This document shows positions 1-8,910 of a stretch of DNA of 64,000 nucleotides, piece after piece. The position numbers were made by a program, and so were the translations under genes. Each line of letters starts with the position of its first letter. The stretch's first letter is position 1. The notes under the pieces were generated by a model that saw nothing but the letters and a program-made list of their open reading frames with translations, was not told the origin of the DNA and did no database searches. Source of the stretch: Marinobacterium litorale DSM 23545 (GTDB taxonomy: Bacteria > Pseudomonadota > Gammaproteobacteria > Pseudomonadales > Balneatricaceae); NCBI RefSeq assembly GCF_000428985.1, contig NZ_AUAZ01000009.1, forward strand, positions 80,192-144,191, written 5' to 3'.

Positions 1-199
1 TGCCGTGCCCCTTGGGCACAGTAACGGGCTCATCCAACGGTGCCAGCGCCGTTGCGGGTTTCATGAACAGCAGCGGTTCTGTGGGTATTTCGTTATTCAA
101 TTCACGGGCATGTTCGGCATAGTTACGGCCGATACACACCACTTTGCCCACCGGCAAATCCAGCGCAGAGCCATCAACCTGCAGATGTTGGTATGCCAT
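1..199 (-). CDS. Fumarylacetoacetate hydrolase family protein (5' part only)
   Basis: The gene runs leftward and is cut by the window edge, so only the first 66 codons are present. The visible N-terminus ([20 protein letters not shown], then [16 protein letters not shown] and [17 protein letters not shown]) has the [11 protein letters not shown] and FMKP signatures of the FAH/YcgM family, metal-dependent cytosolic hydrolases, decarboxylases or isomerases acting on acylpyruvate-type substrates. An AAGGAG ribosome-binding site lies 8 bases before the ATG. It follows the MFS gene by 44 bp on the same strand, so the two are probably co-transcribed. The substrate cannot be deduced from this fragment. 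Confidence 0.85.
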   Translation of the reverse strand, partial: MAYQHLQVDGSALDLPVGKVVCIGRNYAEHARELNNEIPTEPLLFMKPATALAPLDEPVTVPKGHG

Positions 200-243
200 T
201 GCTCACTTCTCCTTAAAACTGTTGCACCATCATATCCCGCCAC

Positions 244-1437
244 TCAGGCAGCGACCAGAACCGAACGTCGACTCCGACCCAGCCAGCAGGCACAACTCAG
301 CGTCAGGGTTAAGATCACCAGCGAACCGGCAACAACGCCCGACCAACCGGCATACTCCCAGAAGGGGTGCAGATAAAGCCCGCCGGTGCTGGCCCCTATG
401 TAGTAGAACATCAGATAGAGCGATGAAGCACTGGCCTTGGCCTGACGGGCATTGTGACTGACCCAGCTACTGGCGCTTGAATGCGCAAAAAAGAACCCGA
501 AACTGTTGATGAAAAAGCCCGCAACGATGGCGACCAGGCTGGGAATCAGCGTCAGCAACGAGCCCAACATCAGGATCAGAATGCCTAACGCCATACACCA
601 GGGCTGGCTCAAACGCAGCGCCACGCGACCCGAGATCGCCGAACCGAAGGTACCGGTCAAGTAGGTTAAAAACAGCAGCCCGAGAGACGCGGTTGATAAA
701 TTATAAGGAGCCTCGGACAGTACGAAGGTGATGTAGCTGTACTGGTTCACGAAGATAAAGAAGTTGAGACCGCCGATGATGTAGGCGGCCACCAGCAGCG
801 GATTACGCAGATGCCCGGCCAGATCGGACAGCATCTGTCGAGGATGCAGCGCTCTGGGGACAAAGTGTTGTGACGGTGGCAACATCAGTGCGAACAGGGT
901 TAAGCAAACCAGACTCACAACGGCCATGACCAGAAAAGCGTGATTCCAGCCCATCCACTCACCGACAAAGCCTCCAATCAGGCGGCCACCGATACCGCCC
1001 AGACTATTGCCTGATATGTAAACGCCGACGGCGACAGCCACCGCACTCTTACTGAACTCATCCCCCATATATGCAATCGCAATGGCCGGCAGCCCGCCCA
1101 GCAGGAAGCCTTGCACAGCGCGCAACAGCAGAACAGTCAGGTAGTCCGAGGTAAAGGCGAGGGCCACGGTGGTCAATGTGGCGCCCGCCATGGTCACCAG
1201 CATGATCGCGCGCCGCCCGAGCGCGTCGGATAGTGGGCCATAAAGCAGCAGAGACAGGCCCAGCATCAGCGTAGTGACAGTAAACGTCCATCCGGCGAGC
1301 AGCGGCGAAACCTCGAAATCCTGCGCCAGCATCGGCAACAGTGGCTGCGTAACATAGACATTGGCAAAGATCATGAAAGATCCCAGACATAGCGCCAGTG
1401 TCGCCCGCCAAAACGCCTTATTACCCAACTCGATCAT
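244..1437 (-). CDS. MFS transporter, YnfM-like
   Basis: This is a 397-residue protein with twelve predicted hydrophobic segments. It carries the major-facilitator loop signature between TM2 and TM3 (GPLSDALGRR), and the sequence resembles the E. coli YnfM/arabinose-efflux-like subgroup of inner-membrane exporters. I start it at the ATG at 1437, which has a G-rich Shine-Dalgarno about 8 bases upstream, rather than at the GTG three codons earlier. It is divergent from the LysR gene at 1534 across an AT-rich 96-bp gap and is followed by the FAH-family gene. That arrangement suggests the LysR protein controls export of a compound related to the FAH enzyme. The substrate is unknown. Confidence 0.88.
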   Translation of the reverse strand: MIELGNKAFWRATLALCLGSFMIFANVYVTQPLLPMLAQDFEVSPLLAGWTFTVTTLMLGLSLLLYGPLSDALGRRAIMLVTMAGATLTTVALAFTSDYLTVLLLRAVQGFLLGGLPAIAIAYMGDEFSKSAVAVAVGVYISGNSLGGIGGRLIGGFVGEWMGWNHAFLVMAVVSLVCLTLFALMLPPSQHFVPRALHPRQMLSDLAGHLRNPLLVAAYIIGGLNFFIFVNQYSYITFVLSEAPYNLSTASLGLLFLTYLTGTFGSAISGRVALRLSQPWCMALGILILMLGSLLTLIPSLVAIVAGFFINSFGFFFAHSSASSWVSHNARQAKASASSLYLMFYYIGASTGGLYLHPFWEYAGWSGVVAGSLVILTLTLSCACWLGRSRRSVLVAA

Positions 1438-1446
1438 CGAGCACAC

Positions 1447-1533
1447 CCCCGCTTAATTTCAATGTGCAAACAATACCAATCGAGATAAAATCATTAAAAT
1501 ATATAGTTATTATCTTATCCATAAGGAATACTT
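1447..1533. promoter_or_regulatory. AT-rich divergent MFS/LysR control region
   Basis: The gap between the divergent MFS and LysR genes is far richer in A and T than its surroundings. It contains an interrupted inverted repeat, GATAA near 1485 and TTATC near 1516, typical in size and place of a LysR-type operator that controls both directions. The LysR start has AAGGA 6 bases upstream. The operator assignment is inference from position and symmetry only. Confidence 0.4.
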
Positions 1534-2412
1534 ATGCTTGAGGTTCGCGCCCTGCGATACTTCCTGGCCGTCGCCGAAGAGCAGGGTTTTACCGCCGCCG
1601 CGCGACGTCTCAACGTTGCTCAGCCTGCGGTGAGCATGGCCATTCGCAAACTGGAAGAACGCCTGGCGCTCAACCTGTTTCACCGTCGCGAACGCCATGT
1701 TGAGTTGACCGACGAGGGCCAGGTGCTGCTTGGCCATGCCCGGCGCATCACCCAAGCCGTGAAAGATGCAGAACTTGAGATGCACGAAATCCATGGCCTG
1801 CGCCAGGGGGAGGTGCGGATCGGTATACCCAGTATGCTCGGCTCCTACTACTTCCCTCCGATTCTGATGGCATTTCGCCACCGCTACCCCAACCTGCAGC
1901 TGACCGTGGTCGAATCCGGCACTCGGCGTATACAGCAGATGATCTCAGCCGGAGAGATCGACATGGGTGTCATCGTCAGCAACACCCCCGCTGAAGAGCT
2001 GGAGGCTCACCGGTTTCTGCGCGATCAGATGACCGCCGTCATGCCCGCCGACCACCCGCTGGCCGAGCACGATGCGATCAGTTTCAATCAGTTCTTTGCT
2101 GAAGATCTGGTGGTGTTCAAACCCGGTTATTTCCACCGCGAAGTGATCGATCGTCTGGCTGGCGAAGCCGGAGTCACGCCCCGGATCGGCTTCGAAACCA
2201 ACCTGCTCCCCCTGATCAAACAGATCGTACGCCATGGGTTTGCACTCACGACGCTGTTAGCCATGGTCATAGAGGAAGATGCCGACCTAGTGGCGCGCCC
2301 CTTCAGCGAGCCGGTGTGGCTGGATCTTTCCATCGCTTGGCGCAGAGAGGGATACCTCTCTAGAGCCAACCGCACCTTTGTCGATTTTCTGCTACAACAT
2401 TCAGAAACATGA
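1534..2412 (+). CDS. LysR-type transcriptional regulator
   Basis: The protein is 292 residues, the normal length for the family. Residues 1-60 form the winged helix-turn-helix (RALRYFLAVAEEQGFTAA, then RRLNVAQPAVSMAIRKLEER) and residues about 90-290 the periplasmic-binding-like effector domain (GEVRIGIPSMLGSYYFPP). It is transcribed away from the MFS gene, the standard layout for a LysR regulator and its target. It probably controls the MFS/FAH pair in response to a small aromatic or keto-acid ligand, but the effector cannot be read from the sequence. Confidence 0.92.
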   Translation: MLEVRALRYFLAVAEEQGFTAAARRLNVAQPAVSMAIRKLEERLALNLFHRRERHVELTDEGQVLLGHARRITQAVKDAELEMHEIHGLRQGEVRIGIPSMLGSYYFPPILMAFRHRYPNLQLTVVESGTRRIQQMISAGEIDMGVIVSNTPAEELEAHRFLRDQMTAVMPADHPLAEHDAISFNQFFAEDLVVFKPGYFHREVIDRLAGEAGVTPRIGFETNLLPLIKQIVRHGFALTTLLAMVIEEDADLVARPFSEPVWLDLSIAWRREGYLSRANRTFVDFLLQHSET

Positions 2413-2463
2413 CAGACACACAAGATGTCACTATGATGCCCTTTTTTCTGCGGAGAGAGCACG

Positions 2464-2745
2464 ATGCTGAGCGTCAACGAATACTTCGACGGCAAGGTAA
2501 TGTCGATCGCGTTTGAAGGCCCGGATGGCCCGGTTACCTCTGGCGTGATGGCGCCGGGGGAGTATACCTTCAGCACCAGCCAGAACGAGCTGATGAAGGT
2601 GACCTGCGGCGAACTGGTCGTCCGCCTGCCCGGCAGTCAGGACTGGCAGTCCTTTCCGGCCGGTACCGAGTTCAGCATCGCGGCGGACCAATCGTTCGAC
2701 CTTAAAGTAAGCAAGACAACAGCTTACCTCTGTTACTACAGCTGA
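2464..2745 (+). CDS. ppnP: Pyrimidine/purine nucleoside phosphorylase PpnP
   Basis: This 93-residue cupin matches E. coli PpnP (YaiE, formerly DUF1255) over its whole length, with the conserved segments NEYFDGKVMSIAF, GVMAPGEYTFSTSQ, DWQSFPAGTEF and TTAYLCYY. The family cleaves nucleosides with phosphate to give free bases and ribose 1-phosphate in nucleotide salvage. It stands alone, with a GGAG ribosome-binding site 8 bases before the ATG and a GC-rich hairpin directly after the stop. The assignment is firm. Confidence 0.95.
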   Translation: MLSVNEYFDGKVMSIAFEGPDGPVTSGVMAPGEYTFSTSQNELMKVTCGELVVRLPGSQDWQSFPAGTEFSIAADQSFDLKVSKTTAYLCYYS

Positions 2746-2753
2746 GCTGACAA

Positions 2754-2774
2754 AGGCCGCCCTTAAGGCGGCCT
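2754..2774. terminator. Terminator after ppnP
   Basis: A perfect 8-bp stem (AGGCCGCC / GGCGGCCT) with a 5-base loop begins 8 bases past the ppnP stop. The T-rich tract after it is weak (CAGTTTTG about 8 bases later). Confidence 0.65.
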
Positions 2775-2918
2775 GATCCAGTTTTGCTCATGAATAACTG
2801 AGAAAATTTCTCGCTTTACTCCCGCGGGTAGCCGCTCACGGCCCGCTCTATATGCTACAATGCGACGCTTTCTTACCACCGGCCGACATATTCGGCGAAA
2901 GTTAGGAACCCGTTGCAG

Positions 2919-4154
2919 ATGACGAGCACACCCACATCCCTCGATAAGAGCAAAATCAAGATTCTGCTGCTGGAAGGCGTCCACCAGTCGGCCGTCGACA
3001 CGCTGAACGCTCAGGGCTACACCAACATTGAGTTCCACACCGGCTCTCTGCCGGAAGAGGAACTGATTGATCGGATCCAGGACGTTCACTTTATCGGTAT
3101 CCGCTCCCGTACTCAGCTCACCGAAAAAGTACTCAACGCCGCTGAAAAGCTGGTTGCCGTCGGCTGTTTCTGCATCGGGACCAACCAGGTCAACCTGGAT
3201 GCGGCCACACGCAACGGTATCGCCGTCTTCAACGCCCCCTATTCCAACACCCGTTCCGTGGCGGAGCTTGTCATCGCGGAGTCGATCATCCTGCTGCGCG
3301 GCGTGGCCGAGAAAAATGCCAAGGCCCATCGGGGCGAGTGGCAGAAAAGCGCCAAGAACTCCTACGAAATCCGCGGCAAGAAGCTGGGGATCGTCGGCTA
3401 CGGCAGCATCGGCTCCCAGCTGAGCGTGCTGGCGGAAAGCCTGGGTATGAAAGTCTATTTCTACGATGTGGTCACCAAACTGCCGCTGGGTAATGCGACT
3501 CAGGTCGCCTCCATGGCGGAGCTGCTGGGCATGTGCGATATCATCACGCTGCACGTTCCGGAAACCGACGCCACCAAAAATATGATGGGACAGGTTCAGT
3601 TCGACCAGATGAAAGATGGCGCTATTTTCCTGAACGCCGCCCGCGGTACTGTGGTTGACATCGACGCGCTCTGCTCGGCCCTGGCCAGCGGCAAACTGCT
3701 GGGTGCCGCCGTGGATGTTTTCCCGGTGGAGCCTCGCAGCAACGATGACGAGTTCATCAGCCCCCTGCGCGAATTCGACAACGTGATCCTGACCCCTCAT
3801 GTCGGTGGTTCGACCATGGAAGCGCAGGAAAACATCGGTTATGAAGTGGCCGAGAAGCTGGTCAAGTACAGCGACAACGGCTCCTCCATCACCTCCGTCA
3901 ACTTCCCGGAAGTGGCGCTGCCGGGCCACCCCAACGCGCATCGACTGCTCCATGTACACGAAAACATCCCGGGCGTGTTGTCCAAGATCAACAACGTGTT
4001 TTCGGAAAACGGGATCAATATCGCGGGCCAGTATCTGCAGACCAACGAGACCGTGGGCTACGTGGTTATCGATGTCGATGCCGACTACTCACATCTGGCC
4101 CTGGAAAAGCTCAGCCAGATCGATGGCACCATCCGCTGCCGTCGCCTGTTCTAA
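2919..4154 (+). CDS. serA: D-3-phosphoglycerate dehydrogenase SerA
   Basis: The protein is 411 residues, against 410 in E. coli. It catalyses the first committed step of serine synthesis, NAD-dependent oxidation of 3-phosphoglycerate to phosphohydroxypyruvate. The NAD-binding motif GIVGYGSIGSQ lies near residue 158. The catalytic Arg, Glu and His are in NAARGTVVD, DVFPVEP and TPHVGGST. A C-terminal ACT domain (about 338-411, HVHENIPGVLSKINNVF) is where serine feedback inhibition acts in this family. I use the ATG at 2919 (AGGA 11 bases upstream), not the TTG two codons before. It is a single gene with a likely -10 (TACAAT) at 2856 and a shared terminator downstream. Confidence 0.97.
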   Translation: MTSTPTSLDKSKIKILLLEGVHQSAVDTLNAQGYTNIEFHTGSLPEEELIDRIQDVHFIGIRSRTQLTEKVLNAAEKLVAVGCFCIGTNQVNLDAATRNGIAVFNAPYSNTRSVAELVIAESIILLRGVAEKNAKAHRGEWQKSAKNSYEIRGKKLGIVGYGSIGSQLSVLAESLGMKVYFYDVVTKLPLGNATQVASMAELLGMCDIITLHVPETDATKNMMGQVQFDQMKDGAIFLNAARGTVVDIDALCSALASGKLLGAAVDVFPVEPRSNDDEFISPLREFDNVILTPHVGGSTMEAQENIGYEVAEKLVKYSDNGSSITSVNFPEVALPGHPNAHRLLHVHENIPGVLSKINNVFSENGINIAGQYLQTNETVGYVVIDVDADYSHLALEKLSQIDGTIRCRRLF

Positions 4155-4182
4155 AAGCCGCTCGATCGCAGCTGAATAGTTC

Positions 4183-5193
4183 TCAACGCCCGGCCAGTGC
4201 GCCGGGCGTTTCTGTTTCAGCCCTCAGTAATTGACCAATGGCCCGAAAGGCCGGATCCCGCCAGGCAGCGCCTTCGTTAATCAAATTATGCCGCGCGCCA
4301 TCGATACAGAGCTGTTCTGAACGGGGAAACAACCGCTGCAACACCGCCAGGTTATGCCGCCACTCCACAGTATCGTCATCGCACCCCTGAATAATCAGCG
4401 GACGGGCCGGGCTCGCCGGCTGATGCTCAACCCACTCGATCCAGCGAAGCATAGCGCCTATCCAGCGTACCGAAATCCAGGGATGCTGCAGTGGATCCCG
4501 GCTGCGGATAAACTCGACAAACGCCGGGTCATGGGAATTGGCCTGGTAGATTCGTCGTACCCGCCTCAACCAGAATCCCAGCCAGCGATATTTACGCCGA
4601 ATACTCGGCCAGTGGGTAGGCCGGACCAGCGGCGCAAGCAAAACCGGACGTGTCAGCGACTGATCCAGCAACGCGGGCTCCCGCAACAGCAAGGTGGTAA
4701 TAATCGCACCACCGGTACTGTGTCCAATCAGGGTCAGCGGACGCTCATCTTCAGACAACATCCGCTTCACGAGCGCGCCAAGCTGGTCGGTATACTTGAA
4801 GAAATTATCCACTTCGTACGGCCGTCCGCGGGATAAGCCGTGCCCCGGCAAGTCATAGAGACTTACATCGCAACCGGATTGCAGCAGAAATTCCGCCAGG
4901 GGCCCCGTCAATGCGGCGTGGTCCATATAGCCATGGACCAGCAAAGCACGCGGTGCATTACCCTGTGGCTGGCAGAATGACTGCACCACCAGTTCAGCAT
5001 CCGACAACAGCAGTCGACCCGCAGCATAACCATAGCGTCGCGCCATCGGCGCCAGCCCATAGAAGCTCAGGTAATCGACCATCACCCGGGGTAGTGACGA
5101 CAGCGCCGTCATCTGCTCGGGCAGCGCCTCTCGCACCGCTTGCGAGTCGATAATGCGTGGCCGCCCCCGTACACTCTGTCTAACGTTGATCAA
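4183..5193 (-). CDS. Alpha/beta hydrolase, lysophospholipase-like (serine aminopeptidase S33 fold)
   Basis: The protein is 336 residues. An oxyanion-hole motif (LLVHGYMDHAA, near residue 86) precedes the nucleophile elbow GHSTGGA (Ser near 156), and the C-terminal DGARHNLINEG supplies the catalytic His. The closest described group is the PldB-like / monoglyceride lipase S33 hydrolases. There is no signal peptide, so it is likely cytoplasmic or membrane-associated. The start is a TTG with AGGA 8 bases upstream. The substrate is unknown; a lysophospholipid or other fatty acyl ester is the best guess. Confidence 0.85.
   Translation of the reverse strand: MINVRQSVRGRPRIIDSQAVREALPEQMTALSSLPRVMVDYLSFYGLAPMARRYGYAAGRLLLSDAELVVQSFCQPQGNAPRALLVHGYMDHAALTGPLAEFLLQSGCDVSLYDLPGHGLSRGRPYEVDNFFKYTDQLGALVKRMLSEDERPLTLIGHSTGGAIITTLLLREPALLDQSLTRPVLLAPLVRPTHWPSIRRKYRWLGFWLRRVRRIYQANSHDPAFVEFIRSRDPLQHPWISVRWIGAMLRWIEWVEHQPASPARPLIIQGCDDDTVEWRHNLAVLQRLFPRSEQLCIDGARHNLINEGAAWRDPAFRAIGQLLRAETETPGALAGR
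4185..4212. terminator. Bidirectional terminator between serA and the alpha/beta hydrolase
   Basis: A 9-bp perfect stem (AACGCCCGG / CCGGGCGTT) with an 8-base loop is followed by TTCTGTTT on the plus strand. It overlaps the last codons of the leftward hydrolase gene, so it probably ends transcription of both converging genes. Confidence 0.75.
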
Positions 5194-5278
5194 GACAGCT
5201 TTCCTGTATCAGCTCTGTGCCCCATTATAGTCATAACATCAGTTACTCGAGTCTTTCGCGCAAGGAGCTCACGCAGCC

Positions 5279-8200
5279 ATGTTGCACCGCTCAGGATTGA
5301 CACAGGGGTGGCCCTGTACGCTAATCTTGCTCATCTTAACGTCTATCGTGACCGTTCATATTCACGCGGCGGTGCCCAGTCTTGGGGAGATCGAGCAGCA
5401 GCTGGAAAAGCTGGACCCGGACGACACGACCACCGAGACTGAGGCGCTTCGCGAGACCTATCAACAGACCCGCAATGCGATCAGTGAACTGGAGCAATAC
5501 CGATCCCGTATTGCACAACTGAACAGCCAGATCGAAAATCAACCGGAAAAGCTGGCAACCCTCCGGGAAGATCTTCAGTCCGAACCCGAGCCGATAAAGC
5601 GCCCTGATACAGCCTCTCCTGAAGAACTCGAACAGCAGATCACCCAAACCAAGGCGGAATTGGTCCAGCTGGGCCAGACGCGACAGCAGCTGGAGGAGGC
5701 GATCCGCAGCAATGATACCCGCCTGGTCGAACTGCGTGCGCAGCTGGCCGCTTTAAAGCAAGACGAACTGGTTCCCTCTCTGAGCCCGGACCTCTCTTCC
5801 CCCCTTAAAAAAGCGCGTCAGGACCTCCTCGATGCTCAGGCAGAGTTGAAAGCCGCACGGATCCAGGCGCTGGAGCTTGAATTACTGGCCCTGCCAGGCG
5901 AAAGCGAACTCAATCAGCTCCGTTTGACACAAACACGTCGCCAGATCGAACAGCTCTCCACCGCGCAGGAAGAGATGCAGCAGGCACTGGCCGTCGCAAG
6001 GCGCAGCAATCTGGAACAGGCGCTCTCTGACCTGGGGCCGGAGCCTGATGCGCTCCCCACCCCGCTGGCCGACATCAGCCAACGAAACCGGCAGACGAGC
6101 GACAGCCTGCGCCATCTGCTGGCGGAGATTAGCGCCGGAAACGAGACCCTGACCCGGCTCGAAAACCAGATCACGCAGATCAGCGAGCGATCCCGCTTGA
6201 TCAGGCAACAGCTGGAGCTGGATATCCCGCAACTCAGCACGGAATTACGGCGTTTTATTCGGCAGCTAACCCGTCCCCTGGACAGCGATGCCACACGCTC
6301 GTCTATCAATGAGCTACGCCTGGCGAATCTGGCAACTAATCGCCAGATACTCAGTGCCGAACAAGCCAAGAGTAATCCTCCCAGCTCGCTGGCGGTCTTC
6401 GGAGCCGCCACTCACGAACAATATCAGAGCCTGCTGGATACCCGCATCCGTCTGCTCAATCAGCTCCATCACAGCCGCCAACAGCTGATTAATCTGCGCG
6501 CACAGATTCTCGCCTCCCAGCAGCAGATCAATGAGCAGTTGCGTCAGGCCCGGACCCTGGTGAACCAGCAGCTACTCTGGCAGCCGTCGGTACCGGCTAT
6601 AGATACGGATCTACCCGGCAACCTGTTGCAGGGGCTGACTCACCTTCACCAGCGCTGGAAAAGCCTGGGCAGTGGCGCATCACTACTGAGTCACAACCAC
6701 CGGCTCTGGCTCGCACTGCTGATTTTCACGCTTCTGACCGGCGTCGCCATCACTCTGCGCCGCTTTGTACGACACCACCGCGCCCAGTGGCACGCTGAAA
6801 TTGGTCGTGTAACCCAGGATCGATTTGTTCGTTCGCTGGTGTTGCTGGCCGCCCCCGTGGTGATTGCATCCCCCGTACCCGTCTTTGCATTGTTGCTGCA
6901 GACCAACCTCAATCCCGCCTATCCCCTGCACGATACGCTCACCCTGATACTCTTTACCTTCGGCGGACTCATATTTATTCAGCAGTGCTTCCACGGTTGG
7001 CTGAGCACCCCCCACGGTCTGTTGCATGCTCACCTGGGACTGCCACAACCCCTCTGCCAGTCCCTGAACCGGGAACTCCACCTGCTGAGCCTGCTAAGCC
7101 TTCCGTTGCTGGCCGGGCTGTATATCAGCGACGGCCTGGAAGAGCCGGAATTGCTCGCCTCCGGCGGTCGCCTGCTATTTCTTTTGCTGACCCTGCTGTT
7201 GGTACGTTTCTGGTGGGCCCTGTGGAAAAACCACACCCCGATCAACCAGCTGACGGGCAATACACAGGGCTGGAGAGACGCACGGCTCTGGATCGGGTTG
7301 ATGCTGGCATTCAATGTGGCCATGTTTGTACTGGGTCTTGCCGGTTACCTGCTCAGCGCTCTCTACATGATCATGCTTTTAGCACTCGTGATTCTGCAGC
7401 TCGCGCTCGCCTTTATCTGCTACCGCCTGGGATTACGCTGGCTGATGATGGAGGAGCGCAGACTGGCGCTGGCGCAAGCCCTGGAAAAGCGGGCAGAACA
7501 GCGCGCTGCGCGTGAAGAGGGCGTAAACGAAAGCAGCGAACTGGAGGAGAATTTTTACGACCTGGAAACGCTGTCCGAGCAGAGCCAAACCTTGCTGAAA
7601 GTCGCTGTAGCAGGCGGCTTTGGACTGCTGATCTGGATCACGCTGGGTGATTACCTGCCCAGCCTGAATATTCTCGATCGCATCCCGCTCTGGAGCGTCT
7701 ATCAAGGTGGCGCCGATGCCGGCCAGTTACGCTCAGTCACACTGGCGGACGTGCTTACCGGCGTCCTGACACTGGGACTGAGCCTGCTGGCCGCCTACAA
7801 CCTGCCGGGACTACTGGAGCTTCTGGTACTTCGGCATCTGCGCCTGAGCGCCGGGAGCGGCTTCGCAATCACGACCCTGCTTAAATACAGCCTGATTCTG
7901 GTAGGGGTCATGGCCGGTATCGGTCAATTTGGGCTGGAGTGGAGCAAACTGCAATGGCTGGTGGCGGCGTTGGGCGTCGGCCTCGGTTTTGGCTTGCAGG
8001 AGATTGTGGCCAACTTTGTCTCGGGCATCATCCTGCTGTTCGAAAAGCCTATTCGTATCGGTGATACCGTCACCATCGGCGATGTAACCGGTAACGTATC
8101 CCGGATCCAGATCCGGGCCACCACGCTGGTCGACTGGGATATGAAGGAGGTGGTGATCCCCAACAAAACGTTTATCACCGAGCGGTTGATCAACTGGTCG

Positions 8201-8551
8201 CTGACCGACGCCACCACCCGTGTCGTGCTGCAGGTGGGTGTTGCCTATGGCAGCGACACGCAGAAAGTGAAAGCACTGCTGCTCGACGCCGCCGCAGCGA
8301 ACCCGGATGTGCTTGATGAACCGGAGCCCTCCGCTTACTTCCGGGCCTTTGGTGACAGCACTCTGAATTTTGATTTGCGGGTCTATGTCAGCCGTATGGA
8401 GGACCGGATTCCGGTGACTGACAGCCTGAACCACACGATCGATCGCCTATTCCGTCAGGCGGGCATCGAAATCGCGTTTCCACAACTGGATGTGCACCTC
8501 TTCCGTGCGCCGCCGAAGAAACCGCCGGCCAGCGGTCCAGAAGACGACTGA
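5279..8551 (+). CDS. Large mechanosensitive channel of the MscK/MscM (KefA) type
   Basis: The protein is 1090 residues, close to E. coli MscK (1120) and MscM (1107). A signal peptide (1-31) is followed by a long periplasmic coiled-coil, rich in Gln, Glu and Leu, to about residue 455. A set of membrane segments follows (about 475-790), then the conserved MscS pore region (LVAALGVGLGFGLQEIVANF near 900) and beta domain (EKPIRIGDTVTIGDVTGNV). These channels open under membrane tension and release solutes on osmotic downshock. Sequence alone does not separate the K from the M subtype. It forms a single-gene unit with AAGGAG 11 bases before the ATG. Confidence 0.93.
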   Translation: MLHRSGLTQGWPCTLILLILTSIVTVHIHAAVPSLGEIEQQLEKLDPDDTTTETEALRETYQQTRNAISELEQYRSRIAQLNSQIENQPEKLATLREDLQSEPEPIKRPDTASPEELEQQITQTKAELVQLGQTRQQLEEAIRSNDTRLVELRAQLAALKQDELVPSLSPDLSSPLKKARQDLLDAQAELKAARIQALELELLALPGESELNQLRLTQTRRQIEQLSTAQEEMQQALAVARRSNLEQALSDLGPEPDALPTPLADISQRNRQTSDSLRHLLAEISAGNETLTRLENQITQISERSRLIRQQLELDIPQLSTELRRFIRQLTRPLDSDATRSSINELRLANLATNRQILSAEQAKSNPPSSLAVFGAATHEQYQSLLDTRIRLLNQLHHSRQQLINLRAQILASQQQINEQLRQARTLVNQQLLWQPSVPAIDTDLPGNLLQGLTHLHQRWKSLGSGASLLSHNHRLWLALLIFTLLTGVAITLRRFVRHHRAQWHAEIGRVTQDRFVRSLVLLAAPVVIASPVPVFALLLQTNLNPAYPLHDTLTLILFTFGGLIFIQQCFHGWLSTPHGLLHAHLGLPQPLCQSLNRELHLLSLLSLPLLAGLYISDGLEEPELLASGGRLLFLLLTLLLVRFWWALWKNHTPINQLTGNTQGWRDARLWIGLMLAFNVAMFVLGLAGYLLSALYMIMLLALVILQLALAFICYRLGLRWLMMEERRLALAQALEKRAEQRAAREEGVNESSELEENFYDLETLSEQSQTLLKVAVAGGFGLLIWITLGDYLPSLNILDRIPLWSVYQGGADAGQLRSVTLADVLTGVLTLGLSLLAAYNLPGLLELLVLRHLRLSAGSGFAITTLLKYSLILVGVMAGIGQFGLEWSKLQWLVAALGVGLGFGLQEIVANFVSGIILLFEKPIRIGDTVTIGDVTGNVSRIQIRATTLVDWDMKEVVIPNKTFITERLINWSLTDATTRVVLQVGVAYGSDTQKVKALLLDAAAANPDVLDEPEPSAYFRAFGDSTLNFDLRVYVSRMEDRIPVTDSLNHTIDRLFRQAGIEIAFPQLDVHLFRAPPKKPPASGPEDD

Positions 8552-8910
8552 GGCCAATTAAGGAAATCCGGTCTCGGACAACGCGTGATTACCCATGTCT
8601 GAATCATTTGTTTCATCAAAGCAATTATAGGATCATATGAATCAACAAACCCCGTCCCCCGGAACTGACGCAGCCTTTCTAGTAAAAAAACAACAAAAAA
8701 TACGCGAAAACATCTCTACTTTTCGCAATCGTGTTGCTAAATAACACGAACGATCCGTTTTTTCATACTTTAGGCCAAAAGGGGTTACATTGGTGTTGAA
8801 TTGCGCTATTTTCGCATTGCACAATTATATTCAGTGGTAACCCAGCCTCCCGGCAAAGTGCAGCCTCGCCGAAATCCGGGGGACATAAACAAAAATTTGA
8901 GGCATATCTC
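8552..8910. promoter_or_regulatory. Long upstream region of glcB with a structured leader
   Basis: This 359-bp gap holds three things. A possible 35-codon frame lies at 8637-8744. A -10-like TACTTT lies near 8766. The leader that follows begins with GGGTTAC (8782-8788), which pairs with GTAACCC (8837-8843), and continues with a second nested GC stem (CCCGGC near 8849, partners GCC and CCGGG near 8870-8885) just before the ribosome-binding site GAGG. The leader would be about 130 nt, long enough for regulation by RNA structure. I recognise no known riboswitch class in it. Confidence 0.45.
8637..8744 (+). CDS. Possible 35-residue small protein (unproven)
   Basis: An ATG at 8637 with AGGA 4 bases upstream opens a 35-codon frame ending in TAA: it begins MNQQTPSPGTDAAFLVKKQQ and ends with a basic stretch RNRVAK. 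It resembles no family I know. It is AT-rich compared with neighbouring genes and has no membrane segment. It could be a genuine small ORF, a leader peptide or chance. Confidence 0.2.
   Translation: MNQQTPSPGTDAAFLVKKQQKIRENISTFRNRVAK

Noticed and set aside
2763..3959. A 398-codon open frame on the minus strand.
   Set aside because: It mirrors serA and shows no family motif. The same holds for the long minus-strand frame over frmA (22043-23227) and others opposite known genes.
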